DNA of 64,000 nt from CAYYFX01 sp046330135 (GCA_046330135.1 JAXLTI010000008.1:186001-250000); one strand, 5' to 3'. Counted from the stretch's first letter, positions 8,535-18,681 are shown. Numbers and translations are program-made. Notes: generated from the letters alone by a model not told the origin.

Positions 8535-10178
8535 CTACTTGAGGACCACGATCCGTCGGATCGCGTGTTTCTCGCGCAGTTCCATTCTAGCAAAGTAGAT
8601 CCCAGAGCTGACGCGGTCCCCTCGGCCGTCTCGGAGATCCCAGGCTACCTCCCGCCTCCCTGGCTCCACGTCCCCGGACAGGAGAGTCCTCACACGCCGC
8701 CCCGCGACGTCGTAGACCTTGATCTCGGCCCGCCCGGCATCCGCAGCAGGCACCTCGAGGACCATCACCACACCGTCACCCTGGGTAGGGTTCGGCCTCG
8801 GGGGAAGCAGCGCGAGCACCTTGGGCAGATCGCCAGCCGACAGCGTCGCCGAGGCTTCCTGGCCGTCTGCTCGGGTCGTCGATGCCGAGGCATGGCCGCC
8901 CGGTCCGTTGCCGACGGGCCTCCTCGCGATCATCGCGCCACCCGGCGGGCTCGGAGGAGCCTCGCAGAATTGCGTCCAGTTCGTTTGGCACGCCGGCTCA
9001 GGCGCGCTCTGCAGGAGGTTCGCGAGCTCGATCGTCTGCTCGTTTTCCGGGACGTAGAAGTTGTGCTGCTGGACAGCCACCGAGTCCGACAGTGGGTTGC
9101 CGAAGTTGTCCTTCCACCCGTTCGACTGGGCCACGTCGGTCCGCGACTGGGCCGCGTCCAGCCGCCAGTTCGTTGTGTTCCCAAGGTACAACTCGAGGAG
9201 ATTGCTGCCCGAGGTACCCCTCAAGGGATGCGTGTACCCACCCCCGTAGATGCCCGCCGTAGCGCGCCCGGGCTCCCCCGTCGGACCTTTGTACCACGTC
9301 TTCATGTTCGCACTCGTGTTCTCCCTGAGGAAGTTCTCCCCCAGGACGTTGTAGCCGTCGCTCTTCGTCGAATCGATGGCGAGCTGGTCCCTCCGGTGGA
9401 GGACGCCCACCGTATTCCCTTGGACGCAGTTGCAGCGAACCCCGACGTCCGAGGATTGGCGCACCTTGATCCCCGCCGTCGGCCAGTCGTGGACGTTGCA
9501 GTCTTCGACCTCGACGTCTTGGTATCGGCACCCCCAACTCACGTCGATCCCGCTCGCATCGAGCTGAGAGAAATCCGCCACGTCACCGATCACGGCGTTC
9601 TTCCTCAGCGTGAGCGTCCGCACCGGGATCTGAACCAGCGGACCGCTGCAAGACCCGCTGTTGAAGTCCGCCCAGATGCCCCGCTGCATCTGGTGGTAGA
9701 CCACGTTCAGGCTGTCCGGGCCGAAGGTCGAGGCGAGATGGATACCTACACGGCCGACGGGGTTGTGAATGGGGTCGGTTGTATCCAGCCCCAGTCCGCG
9801 CCAGATGGTGTTCCCCACGATCGCCGCGTCCGAAGCGAAGTCGACGATCGCCTCCTCATGGTAGTGGTGGAACCAGGAGTTCCTCACCTCCGCCGTATCC
9901 GCCTCGAAGAACGTCAACGGGTAGGACGCGAAGGCGATCTCGGCGTCCTTGATGTGCGCCACGCCCAGGCCGTCGCCGTTCCACGCGTCTCCTCGAATCG
10001 TGATCCCCGCCCAGTCGTCCCCGTTGAGGCTGTCCGGCTCCGAGGACGTGAAGACCACTCGCTGGCCGATCGGGCTCTCATACAGGGCCCGGCCGGTTGG
10101 CCGCGCGTCCTGGGCGTCGCGCGCGGCGACATGACGGAAATCATGTCCGGGCATGACGACAATCATGCTCCCATGCAC
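8535..10178 (-). CDS. beta-helix protein with FlgD-like C-terminal domain, N-terminus missing
   Basis: 547 aa as read. The body begins abruptly in a segment (RVVFTSSEPDSLNGDDWAGI) that in related proteins lies well inside the chain, after a signal peptide and several strands. Here no signal peptide or membrane segment precedes it, and the first codons look like non-coding sequence. The middle is beta-helix-like (AEVRNSWFHHY, VGNTIWRGL, LTLRKNAVIGD). The end is a FlgD-Ig-like domain (PNPTQGDG, VYDVAGRRVRTL, SSGIYFARM), a tail used for sorting or surface attachment in FCB bacteria. Either the 5' part was deleted or the annotated start is only the remnant of a broken gene. It heads the three-gene minus-strand cluster 6577-10178. 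Confidence 0.65.
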   Translation of the reverse strand: MHGSMIVVMPGHDFRHVAARDAQDARPTGRALYESPIGQRVVFTSSEPDSLNGDDWAGITIRGDAWNGDGLGVAHIKDAEIAFASYPLTFFEADTAEVRNSWFHHYHEEAIVDFASDAAIVGNTIWRGLGLDTTDPIHNPVGRVGIHLASTFGPDSLNVVYHQMQRGIWADFNSGSCSGPLVQIPVRTLTLRKNAVIGDVADFSQLDASGIDVSWGCRYQDVEVEDCNVHDWPTAGIKVRQSSDVGVRCNCVQGNTVGVLHRRDQLAIDSTKSDGYNVLGENFLRENTSANMKTWYKGPTGEPGRATAGIYGGGYTHPLRGTSGSNLLELYLGNTTNWRLDAAQSRTDVAQSNGWKDNFGNPLSDSVAVQQHNFYVPENEQTIELANLLQSAPEPACQTNWTQFCEAPPSPPGGAMIARRPVGNGPGGHASASTTRADGQEASATLSAGDLPKVLALLPPRPNPTQGDGVVMVLEVPAADAGRAEIKVYDVAGRRVRTLLSGDVEPGRREVAWDLRDGRGDRVSSGIYFARMELREKHAIRRIVVLK

Positions 10179-10375
10179 TCGACTCTGGGCGCCAAAGCCC
10201 CCGTGGCTGAGTTGACGCCGTGTGGGGAATCGTCACCGCCGGCTCGTGCTCGGCAAGAGACACCCCGGGCAACACGTTGCTTCGCACACGGGCGCCGGAC
10301 GAAGCTAGCTCGTCCTCCACGGCGCGCGCGGAGGGCTGATGCGTCGATAAGTTGTAGGGTCACGCGGACTTGGGC

Positions 10376-10387
10376 GTGCTCGCAACG
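10376..10387 (+). other. single-mismatch copy of the TTG-N4-CAACG motif
   Basis: GTGCTCGCAACG in the 278-nt gap between modC and the truncated beta-helix gene. It differs by one base from the site at 34066. No promoter is apparent beside it, and I see no other feature in this gap. Confidence 0.2.
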
Positions 10388-10456
10388 CGATCAAGTCGCA
10401 GAAGGTGCAGATCGAGCGTCCGTCGCGACGACACTGCTTGAGTGCACCGCGTCGCG

Positions 10457-11497
10457 TCACTCGTAAACGTCCATCGCCGTCGCCTTCACGGTGGCCCAGA
10501 GCGATCGGCCGGGCGTCACGCCGAGGGAGGCGGTCGCCTCGCGGGTGACGTCGGCGAGGAGCGCTTCGCCGGCGTCCAGCACGACGCGCACTCGGTCCGC
10601 GAGCGGCACCACGTCGCGGACGGCGGCGGCGAAGACGTTCTGCGGCGAGCCCTCGGGGCGGACGAGCGAGAGCGCCACATCCGAGGGGCGGAAGGACACG
10701 AAGACGTCGCCGGCCGGTGCCCCGGTGAGGACGTGGAGCTCGAGCGCTCCGGCGCGCGCCAGCCGTAGCCCGCTGCCCGCTTCGAGCCGCGCGCGGATCA
10801 GGTTCAGCCCCGCGAGCGCCGCGACGAAGGCGCTGCGCGGGCCGCGCAGGAGTTCGTCCCTCGTGCCGACCTGCGTGACGCGGCCTTCCTCCATCACCAC
10901 CACGCGCTGCCCGAACGCGAACGCGTCGACGGGATCGTGCGTCACCACCACGGTGGGCATTTCCACGGACGCCAGGAACTCGCGCAGCTCGCGGCGCACG
11001 GCGGCGCGCGTCTTGACGTCCAGCGGGGAGAGCGGCTCGTCGAGGAGCAGCGTCGCCGGCTCGGAGGCCAGGGCGCGTGCGAGGCCCACGCGCTGGCGCT
11101 GGCCGCCGGAGAGGTGACCGACTCGCTCGGCCGCGAGGTCCGCGATGCCGAGCCTCCCCAGCCACTCCCTCGCGCTCGCTTTGCGGCGCGCGCCGTATCG
11201 CACGTTCGCTTCCACCGAGAGGTGCGGGAAGAGCGCGCCGTCCTGGAAGAGAAGGCCCACGCCGCGCTTCTCGGGCGGCACGTCCACGCCGGCGCCGGTG
11301 TCGCAGAGGATGCGCTCGCCGAGCGTGATCTTCGCCCGGCCCGGTCGCAGCAATCCCGCGATCAAGTGCAGGCACGTGGTCTTGCCGGATCCGTTCACGC
11401 CCACGAGCGCGACCGTCTCGCGCGGCCCCACCTGGAATGCCGCGTCCAGCGCGAAGCGCGGGTACGCGACGGCCGCGTCGAAGGAGAGACCCTCCAT
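10457..11497 (-). CDS. modC: molybdate ABC transporter ATP-binding protein ModC
   Basis: A 346-aa ATPase of the Mo/W oxyanion importer. Walker A is GVNGSGKTT, the signature is LSGGQRQR, Walker B is LLLDEPLSPLD, and a switch histidine follows in VVTHD. After about residue 230 comes a C-terminal extension that ends in a TOBE/MOP-like domain (VRDVVPLADRVRVVLDAG), the part that senses the oxyanion in ModC. It lies 6 nt downstream of modB on the same strand. Tungstate or another oxyanion is possible, since the binding protein that sets specificity is not in the window. Confidence 0.85.
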   Translation of the reverse strand: MEGLSFDAAVAYPRFALDAAFQVGPRETVALVGVNGSGKTTCLHLIAGLLRPGRAKITLGERILCDTGAGVDVPPEKRGVGLLFQDGALFPHLSVEANVRYGARRKASAREWLGRLGIADLAAERVGHLSGGQRQRVGLARALASEPATLLLDEPLSPLDVKTRAAVRRELREFLASVEMPTVVVTHDPVDAFAFGQRVVVMEEGRVTQVGTRDELLRGPRSAFVAALAGLNLIRARLEAGSGLRLARAGALELHVLTGAPAGDVFVSFRPSDVALSLVRPEGSPQNVFAAAVRDVVPLADRVRVVLDAGEALLADVTREATASLGVTPGRSLWATVKATAMDVYE

Positions 11498-11503
11498 GGC
11501 CGC

Positions 11504-12316
11504 TCAGAACCCCGGGAGGCTGGCGCGGTGGGCGAGCGCGCGCGTCAGCAGAAGCGCCGCGGCCGCCAGCACGATCGAGAGCGCGGAGATCGCCACCGCC
11601 GTGGGCAGGTCGCTCTCGAGCGCGGACATCACCGCGAGCGGCAACGTCTGCGTGCGGCCGGGGAAGTTGCCGGCGAAGGTGATCGTGGCCCCGAACTCCG
11701 ACAGCGCCCGCGCCCACGTGAGGACGAGCCCCGCCGCCAAGGACGGGAACGCGAGGGGGATCGTCACCGTCCGGACGACGCGCGCCTCCCCCGCCCCGAG
11801 CGTGCGCGCCGCCTGCTCCAGCCTGGGGTCCACCGCCTCGAAGCCCGCCCGCGCGGAACGCACCAGGAAAGGGCTGGCCATGAACACCTGCGCCAGCACG
11901 ACCGCCGTGGCCGTGAAGGGGACGTGGATTCCGAAGATCTCGAGGGTGCGGCCGAGGAGGCCGAAGCGCCCGAACGTGAGCAGGAGCGACACGCCCGCCA
12001 CGACCGGCGGCACCGCGATGGGCAGATCCACGATCGTGTCGAGGAGGACGCGCCCGGGGAAGCGACGTCGCGCGAGGAGAAGCGCCATCGGGATCCCGAT
12101 CGCGGCGCAGACCGCCGTGGCGACGGTCGTGGTGCGGAGCGTGAGGAGGAGGGCGCGAAGCGCCGTCTCGGAGCGCAGATGACCGAGGGCTTCGCGCGGA
12201 TCGAGAAAGAGGAGCAACGCCAGCAGCGGCAGCGCCACGACGAAGAGGAACGGCAGCGCGCCGAAGGCGAGAGCGACGGTCGGCTCCCGCCGCGCCACGT
12301 CAGGGCTCGATGCCAT
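11504..12316 (-). CDS. modB: molybdate ABC transporter permease ModB
   Basis: A 270-aa inner-membrane permease with about six hydrophobic segments. It carries the coupling EAA-loop motif (EQAARTLGAGEARVV then PLAFPSLAAG) and the ModB-type stretch LPIAVPPVVAG and ALSEFGATITFAGN. I chose ATG 12316; an in-frame ATG at 12343 would add nine residues that do not look like ModB. Unusually, modA, which normally precedes modB, is absent: the gene immediately upstream is the end of an RND pump. A short upstream reading frame ends GSVAKHGIEP and overlaps the modB start (see findings). Confidence 0.85.
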   Translation of the reverse strand: MASSPDVARREPTVALAFGALPFLFVVALPLLALLLFLDPREALGHLRSETALRALLLTLRTTTVATAVCAAIGIPMALLLARRRFPGRVLLDTIVDLPIAVPPVVAGVSLLLTFGRFGLLGRTLEIFGIHVPFTATAVVLAQVFMASPFLVRSARAGFEAVDPRLEQAARTLGAGEARVVRTVTIPLAFPSLAAGLVLTWARALSEFGATITFAGNFPGRTQTLPLAVMSALESDLPTAVAISALSIVLAAAALLLTRALAHRASLPGF

Positions 12317-12424
12317 GCTTCGCCACGGATCCCGCCATCGCATCGACCCACGAGCCGGACGCTCTCATGGCCGCGGAGCTTACCGGAGGTGACGGAAGAT
12401 GGCCAACGGGACGGCCAACCGGCC

Positions 12425-15400
12425 TCAGCGCCCCGCCGCGCGACGCGCGAGTCGCACCACCGGGCGTCCCGCGCGGCCCGCGAGCCCGCGCACGAAGCGC
12501 GCGGCGCCTTCGAGCACGTCCTCCGTGAGGCAGACGGTCGTGGGCAGGAGGATCATCGTGAGCACGGTGGAGATGAGCAGCCCGCCCATGATCACGAGCG
12601 CCATGGAGTAGTAGTAGACGCCCGCCAGGCTGGGCTTGCGGATCACGATGGGCAGGAGCCCGAGCAGGGTCGTGAGCGCCGTCATCATCACGGGCCGCAG
12701 TCGCTCGCGGCCGCCGCGCAGCATGGCGGCGCGACGCTCCAGGCCCTCGCGCCGGTACTTGTTGATGTGCGCGATCATCACGATGCCGTTGTTCACGACG
12801 ATCCCGCACAGCAAGAGCAGCCCCACCGCCGCCGGCTGATCGAAGGACACGCCGGTGAGATAGAGCGTCCACGCCGCGCCCGCGAGCGCGAACGGCAGCG
12901 AGATGAGGAGGCTCAGCGCCTGCCGCGTGGACTCGAAGAGACCGGCCATCACCGCGTAGATCAATCCGAGCGCGAGGAGGAGGTTGATCAGGAACTCCTT
13001 CTGGCTCGCTTCCCGCTGCTCCATGAAGTCGTGATCGTCCCAGCGGTAGCCGTACGGCAGATCCATGGTGTTCAGCACGGCGCGGCACTTCTTGATGTAA
13101 TCCGCCTGGTCGCCCTGGTCGAAGCGCCCGCCCACCCAGACTCCGCTGACGCGGTTCTCGCGCTGGATCTGATCCGGCGCCTTCACCACCGAGAAGTCCG
13201 CCACCGTCGCGAGCGGGATCACCGACGACGACGCCCCGCGCGCCTGGCGCAAGGGCACGTTGTGGAGCTGATCGAGGCTCTCCTCCTTGCGCTCGTCCAG
13301 ACGAAGGCTCATGGGCACCTCGTCGTCGCCGTCGAGGAAGTTCGGGAGCGTGCGACCGCGGAACGTCAGCTCCACCACGTCCGCCGCCTGCTGCACGCCC
13401 ACGCCGTAGGCGCGCGCCCGGTCGCGGTCCACGCGCGTCTGCACCTCGAACCGCCCGCCCTCCGCGCTCGAGTACAAGCTGTGCAGCCCCGGCACCGTCT
13501 CGAGCAGCTTCTTCGCCTCGCCCGCGAGCTGCGTGAGGACTTCGGTGTCCTCTCCCGCGAGGCGGAAGCCCACGCGCTTGCCGCGGTTGCGCTGCCAGAA
13601 GGGAACGTTGTCTTCCACCTCCAGGCGCACGCCGGCCAGCTTCGGCAGGATGGACGGCAAGCGCCGCCGCGCCGCGTTCATGACGTCCTCGTTCGTGTAC
13701 CCGTCCTTCATGTAGAGGCGGGTCATCACCCATTCCTTCGAGAAGAAGCTGTAGATCGACCGCAGATGCAGCTCGTCGCGGTGCGGCTCCAGCTGCGCCT
13801 CCACCTTGCGGACGATCGCCTCTTTCGTCTCCAAGCCCGACGGTTCGGAGAAATTGTAGCGGACGCTCACGAACATCTCCGCCGGGCTCACGTCCATGTT
13901 CTTGTCGACTTTCATGATCGGCCACACCGCCGACGCGAGGACCGCCAGCCCCACCACCGGCGCGATCCACTCGCGGTCCAGCGTGAACGCCAGGATGCGC
14001 TGGTAGCGGTCGGCGAAGCGCGCGAACGCGCCGCCTTGCTCGCCCTGCCTCCGGCGGATGAAGCGGCTCGCCGCGAAGGGAATGAGCGTCTGGCTGACGA
14101 GCAGGGACGCGGCAAGCGTGAGACATACCGTGAAGCCCAGCTCGTTCAGGACCACGTTCATCTCGGTCTTCGGGCCGAAGAAGATCGGCAGGAACACGAT
14201 CATGGCGCTGAGCGTGGCGGTGATGACGGCGATCGACACCTCTCGCGAGCCCACGAGTGCGGCCGCGCGCGGCTCCACGCCGAGGCCCTGGTAGCGGTCG
14301 ATGTTCTCCATCACCACCACGGCGTTGTCCACGAGCATGCCGATGCCCACGATGAGCCCGAGGAGCGAGATCGTGTTGAGCGTGCCGCCCCTCGCCCAGA
14401 TCACGCCGCACGCCACGATCAGGGAGAATGGGATGGACGCCACCACCCAGGCCGTGGGCGAGAACCGGCGAAGGAAGAGAAAGAGCACGCCCGCCGCGAG
14501 GAGCGCGCCGATGAAGCCCGTGTTGCGGAGGTCGCCGATCGTCTTGAGGATCTCCTTGCCCTGATCCTCCCAGACGAGGAAGTTCACTCCCTCGAGGTCG
14601 GGGTCCTTCCCCATCGCCTCGACGCGCTCGTGGATCGCCTTCGAGATCGCGATCGTGTTCGCGCTGGACTCTTTGCTCACGCTGATGCCGAGCGCGAACT
14701 TCCCGTCCAGGTGCCGGCCGTACTCGAGCGGCGGCTCCTCGTAGGTGACGTCGGCCACGTCCTTCAGGCGCACGCCCGGCCCCACCACGAGGCTCTTGAT
14801 CTCCTCCACGTCGCGCAGCCGGCCTTCCACGCGCAGCAGCAGGTTGCGCTGGTCCGTGCGCACGACGCCGAGCGTGCGGTCCAGGTGGTTGCCGCGAATG
14901 GCGGCGGCCACGTCGCGGACGTCCACGCGATACCGCTCCAGATCCGCGAGGCGGAGGTTCACGCGCACCTCGCGCGGGTTGATGCCGTCCAGGTGCACGG
15001 CGGCCACGCCCGGGATGCGGAGGATCGGCTTCACGATCTTGTCGTGCAGCAGGTCGTAGCCGTGGCTCAGGTCGCGGTCCGCGGCGATGCGCGCTTCCAG
15101 GATCGTCTCGCCGGACTCGCCCGGGTCGAAGTCGCGCGAGATCCAGATGCGCGTGACGTCCGACGGCAAGTCCGGCCGGGCGCGATCCACGCGCTCGCGG
15201 ATCTCCACCTTCTTCAGCGCCACGTCCGCGTCGTAGGCGAAGGAGAGGTTCACGCGCGCGCCGGACTCGTCCGCCTGCGAGAACATGTGCTCGAGGCCTT
15301 CGATGCCGCCGAGCGCGTCCTCGAGCGGGCGGAGGATCGAGCGCTCCACCGTCTTCGGGTCCGCGTTCGCGTACGGCACCACCACCCAGACCTGCGACTC

Positions 15401-15526
15401 CTCGTGCTCGGGCATGAACCCGAGCGGCAGCCGCGCCAGCGCGATGCCGCCCACCACGACCATCGAGATGAGCACCATCATCGTGGCCACGGGCCGGCGG
15501 ATCGCCAGCTCCGGAAGGGTCATCAT
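12425..15526 (-). CDS. RND efflux pump inner-membrane subunit (second of pair)
   Basis: A 1033-aa AcrB-type transporter. It starts with the usual N-terminal helix (RRPVATMMVLISMVVVGGIAL). The fourth-helix motif GMLVDNAVVVMEN includes the proton-relay Asp. There are two large periplasmic loops and a second set of helices ending PVMMTALTTLLGLLP. Its ATG overlaps the stop of the preceding RND gene (ATGA), so the two pumps and their adaptor are translationally coupled. An open frame continues far upstream on paper, but the conserved RND start fixes ATG 15526. The substrate is unknown (drug, lipid or metal). No outer-membrane factor lies in this operon. Confidence 0.92.
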   Translation of the reverse strand: MMTLPELAIRRPVATMMVLISMVVVGGIALARLPLGFMPEHEESQVWVVVPYANADPKTVERSILRPLEDALGGIEGLEHMFSQADESGARVNLSFAYDADVALKKVEIRERVDRARPDLPSDVTRIWISRDFDPGESGETILEARIAADRDLSHGYDLLHDKIVKPILRIPGVAAVHLDGINPREVRVNLRLADLERYRVDVRDVAAAIRGNHLDRTLGVVRTDQRNLLLRVEGRLRDVEEIKSLVVGPGVRLKDVADVTYEEPPLEYGRHLDGKFALGISVSKESSANTIAISKAIHERVEAMGKDPDLEGVNFLVWEDQGKEILKTIGDLRNTGFIGALLAAGVLFLFLRRFSPTAWVVASIPFSLIVACGVIWARGGTLNTISLLGLIVGIGMLVDNAVVVMENIDRYQGLGVEPRAAALVGSREVSIAVITATLSAMIVFLPIFFGPKTEMNVVLNELGFTVCLTLAASLLVSQTLIPFAASRFIRRRQGEQGGAFARFADRYQRILAFTLDREWIAPVVGLAVLASAVWPIMKVDKNMDVSPAEMFVSVRYNFSEPSGLETKEAIVRKVEAQLEPHRDELHLRSIYSFFSKEWVMTRLYMKDGYTNEDVMNAARRRLPSILPKLAGVRLEVEDNVPFWQRNRGKRVGFRLAGEDTEVLTQLAGEAKKLLETVPGLHSLYSSAEGGRFEVQTRVDRDRARAYGVGVQQAADVVELTFRGRTLPNFLDGDDEVPMSLRLDERKEESLDQLHNVPLRQARGASSSVIPLATVADFSVVKAPDQIQRENRVSGVWVGGRFDQGDQADYIKKCRAVLNTMDLPYGYRWDDHDFMEQREASQKEFLINLLLALGLIYAVMAGLFESTRQALSLLISLPFALAGAAWTLYLTGVSFDQPAAVGLLLLCGIVVNNGIVMIAHINKYRREGLERRAAMLRGGRERLRPVMMTALTTLLGLLPIVIRKPSLAGVYYYSMALVIMGGLLISTVLTMILLPTTVCLTEDVLEGAARFVRGLAGRAGRPVVRLARRAAGR

Positions 15527-18500
15527 CGCGCGCCCCCCGCGGGATGAGTCCCCGTCACGGGCGCGCCGCCGTGCCCCAGGCGCTCCGCCTCCGCCTCCGC
15601 CGCGCGGAGATCTTCCTCTTCCGCCAGCGTGCGTACCCGCGATGGGATGACGAGGTACATCGCCGGGATGACGAGCAGCGTGAGGAGAGTTCCCGTCATG
15701 AGCCCGAGGCTCACGACCACCGCGAGCGGCTGCCGCAGCTCCGACCCTTCGCCGAAGCTGATCGCCATCGGCAGGAGCCCGAGCACGGTGGCGAGCGTCG
15801 TCATGAGGATGGGCCGCATGCGCACGTGCGCCGCGCGCACGAGCGCTTCGGTCTTGTCGAGGCCCATCTGGCGGAAGCGGTTCACCGCGTCGATGAGGAC
15901 GATGGCGTTGTTCACGACGATGCCCACGAGGAGGATCACGCCGATGAGGGACATCACGTTGATCGTGAAGTGCCCGAGGAGGAGCGCGATCACCACGCCG
16001 ATCAGGCCGAGCGGGATCGTGAAGAGGATGATGAACGGGTGGATGAGGTTCTCGAACGTGGACGCCATCACGAGATAGACGAGGAAGATGGCGAGCGCGA
16101 ACGCGAACGCGAGGCTCCGGAGGCTCCGGCTCATCTCCTCGTTCTGCCCGGCGAAGTTCACGGAGATGCCGGCCGGCGGCGGATGGTTCTCCACGGTGCG
16201 CTGGATGTCCGCCGTCACGGCGCCGAGGCTTCGCCCGGTGACCTCGCCCGTGACGATCGCCGCGCGGCTCTGCTGCACGCGGTGGATCTCCGCGGGCCCG
16301 CGCGCGGGCTCCACGTCGGCCACCGCGGCCAGCGTCACCGGCACGCCGTTCCGCTCCGCCACCACGAGGTTCTGCACGGCGGCGATGCTGTTCCGGTCCT
16401 GCATGCGATTGCGCACGCGGATGTCGAGGTGGCGGTCTTCCTCGCGGAAGCGGGAGACGATCGCGCCCTGCACGCGATCCCGCAGGCGGCCGGAGACCTC
16501 TTCGAGCGAGAGGCCCTGGGCGGCCAGTCGGTCGCGGTCGAAGCGCACGGTCAGCTCCGGGTTGCCCGATTCGAGGGAGGCGCGGACGTCCGCCAAGCCG
16601 CGCACCTTCGTCAGGTCCGGCAAGAGCCCGAGCGTGTACTCGCGCAGCGCCTCGAGGTCCTCGCCGTAGAACACCACCTCCACGGGCGTTTGCAGGCTGA
16701 AGAACGACGGCCGGCCGAGCTTCGAGGAGACGCCCGGCATCCTCGCGAAGCGGTCGCGCAAGGCCTCCGAGATCTTCCGCTCCTTCCGGCTGTCGGAGCG
16801 GTCCGCGAGCACCACGTCGATCTGGCCGAGGTTCTCGTCCTTCGTCTTCATCGACGCGCCGCCCGCGACGAGCCGGCTTCCGATCATGGCGTACGTGAGC
16901 GCCACGCCGGGCTCCGCGGCCGCCGCGGCCTCCATTCCCGAGATCGTGCGATCCGTCACCTTCAGCGGCGTGCCCTCGGGGAGCACCACCTCGTAGTGGA
17001 ACTCGCCCTCCTGGAGCGGCGGCACCAGCTCCTTGCCGATCCGCGGCACCGCGGCGAGCGTCACGAGGAAGAGCGCGGCGGCCGTTCCGAGCACGAGCCC
17101 GGGCCGCTTCAGCGCGCGTCGGAGGATCCCGTCGAACCACTGGGACATGGGGCCGAGCGTGACGTCGCCGGCCACGATCGCTTCCTTCGACGGACCCGCG
17201 TCCGCCGTCTCCGCCCGCGAGCCGAGGGAGGAGAGCATCGGGACGATCGTCACCGACACCACGAGCGAGGCCAGCTGGCTGAACGTCACGGTGAGGGCCA
17301 TGTCGCGGAAGAGCTGCCCCGCGATTCCCTCCACGAACACGATCGGGAAGAATACGGCGACCGACGTCAGCACCGACGCGAACACGGCTCCGCCCACCTC
17401 CGCCGTGCCTTCCACCGCCGCCCGCGCCCGAGAGACGCCGGTGGAGAGGCGGCGCTGGATCGCCTCGAGCACCACGATCGACGCGTCCACGAGGTGCCCG
17501 ATGCCGAGCGTGAGCCCGCCGAGCGACATGAGGTTCAAGGACACGCCGAGGCGGTACATCGGGATGAACGTGGCGATCACGGAGAGCGGGATCGCCGTGG
17601 CGATCACGAACGTGGGGCGCACGTCGCGGAGGAAGAGGAAGAGCACGAGGATCGCGAGGCCGCCGCCGATCACGAGAGCGTCGCGCACCTCGGTGATGGC
17701 GCGGCGCACGAAGCGCGATTGATCGAAGAGGACATCGAGGTGCATGCCCTTCGGCAGCTGCGCGCGGAGGCCCTCCAGGGACTTCTGGACCGCGTCCGAC
17801 GCCGCCACGGTGTTCGCGTCGCCTTCCTTGTAGACCGCGATCTCCACGGACTCGCGCCCGTTCACGCGCGTGATCTCGTCGCGATCCTTCGGCGCGCGCT
17901 GCACCTTCGCCACGTCGCCGAGGCGCACGGGCGCCTTGCCCGAGGGGCTGATCGTGAGGTCCGCGATCTCCTCGACGGTGTCGAACTCGTTCAGGGTGCG
18001 CACGAGGTACTGGTTCTCGGCGGAGTCGAGCGAGCCGCCCGGCCGGTTCACGTTGGACGAGGCGAGCACCCGCCCCACCTCTTCCGGCGTCATGCCGAGC
18101 GCCGAGAGCTTGCCCTGGTCCAGCTCGACCGTGATCTCCTCCTCGATGCCCCCCTTCAGCTCCGCCGCCGCGATGCCGTCGAGGGTCTCGAGCTTCTCCT
18201 TCACGCCCTTCTCCGCCACGCGCCGCAACAGCGCGAGGTCGTCGGAGCCGGTGAGCGCGAGGCGCATGACCGGATCGAGCGCGGGGTCGTAGCGGAGCAC
18301 CACCGGCGGCTTCGCCTCGAGCGGCAGCTCCACGCGGTCGAGCTTCTCGCGCACTTCCAGGGAGAGGTCGTCCATGTTCGCGCCCCAGTCGAACTGGAGC
18401 GTGACCTCGGAGACGCCCGAGCGGCTCACCGAGTGGACCTGGAGGAGCCCGCGAAGCACGCCCACCGCCTCTTCCACCGGACGCGTGACGAGGTTCTCCA

Positions 18501-18681
18501 CCTCGCCGGGCGCGGTGTCCGGGAACTCGGTGCGGACGGTGATCGTGGGGTAGCTGATGTCCGGAAGGAGATCGACCGGAAGGCGCGAGAGACTGACCCC
18601 GCCGAACGCGATCACCGCGAGAGCGATCATGAGGATCGTCACGCGGCGCTTGACCGCGAAGAGGGCGAGGCCGCGGATCAC
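15523..18681 (-). CDS. RND efflux pump inner-membrane subunit (first of pair)
   Basis: A 1052-aa AcrB/HAE1-type transporter. It shows the start VKRRVTILMIALAVIAFGGV, LPVDLLPDISYPTITV, the fourth-helix motif GHLVDASIVVLEA, and a C-terminal half with RMRPILMTTLATVLGLLP. The GTG start overlaps the adaptor's stop (GTGA), and its own stop overlaps the next pump's start. The two RND proteins are clearly homologous but not recent duplicates. Together with the adaptor they may form a mixed trimer like MdtBC, though this is inferred only from the gene order. Confidence 0.92.
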   Translation of the reverse strand: MIRGLALFAVKRRVTILMIALAVIAFGGVSLSRLPVDLLPDISYPTITVRTEFPDTAPGEVENLVTRPVEEAVGVLRGLLQVHSVSRSGVSEVTLQFDWGANMDDLSLEVREKLDRVELPLEAKPPVVLRYDPALDPVMRLALTGSDDLALLRRVAEKGVKEKLETLDGIAAAELKGGIEEEITVELDQGKLSALGMTPEEVGRVLASSNVNRPGGSLDSAENQYLVRTLNEFDTVEEIADLTISPSGKAPVRLGDVAKVQRAPKDRDEITRVNGRESVEIAVYKEGDANTVAASDAVQKSLEGLRAQLPKGMHLDVLFDQSRFVRRAITEVRDALVIGGGLAILVLFLFLRDVRPTFVIATAIPLSVIATFIPMYRLGVSLNLMSLGGLTLGIGHLVDASIVVLEAIQRRLSTGVSRARAAVEGTAEVGGAVFASVLTSVAVFFPIVFVEGIAGQLFRDMALTVTFSQLASLVVSVTIVPMLSSLGSRAETADAGPSKEAIVAGDVTLGPMSQWFDGILRRALKRPGLVLGTAAALFLVTLAAVPRIGKELVPPLQEGEFHYEVVLPEGTPLKVTDRTISGMEAAAAAEPGVALTYAMIGSRLVAGGASMKTKDENLGQIDVVLADRSDSRKERKISEALRDRFARMPGVSSKLGRPSFFSLQTPVEVVFYGEDLEALREYTLGLLPDLTKVRGLADVRASLESGNPELTVRFDRDRLAAQGLSLEEVSGRLRDRVQGAIVSRFREEDRHLDIRVRNRMQDRNSIAAVQNLVVAERNGVPVTLAAVADVEPARGPAEIHRVQQSRAAIVTGEVTGRSLGAVTADIQRTVENHPPPAGISVNFAGQNEEMSRSLRSLAFAFALAIFLVYLVMASTFENLIHPFIILFTIPLGLIGVVIALLLGHFTINVMSLIGVILLVGIVVNNAIVLIDAVNRFRQMGLDKTEALVRAAHVRMRPILMTTLATVLGLLPMAISFGEGSELRQPLAVVVSLGLMTGTLLTLLVIPAMYLVIPSRVRTLAEEEDLRAAEAEAERLGHGGAPVTGTHPAGGAR

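Noticed and set aside
10937..15547. A 1536-codon open frame on the plus strand across modC, modB and RND2
   Set aside because: Crosses three well-supported genes on the other strand and is Arg/Glu/His-rich without any domain.
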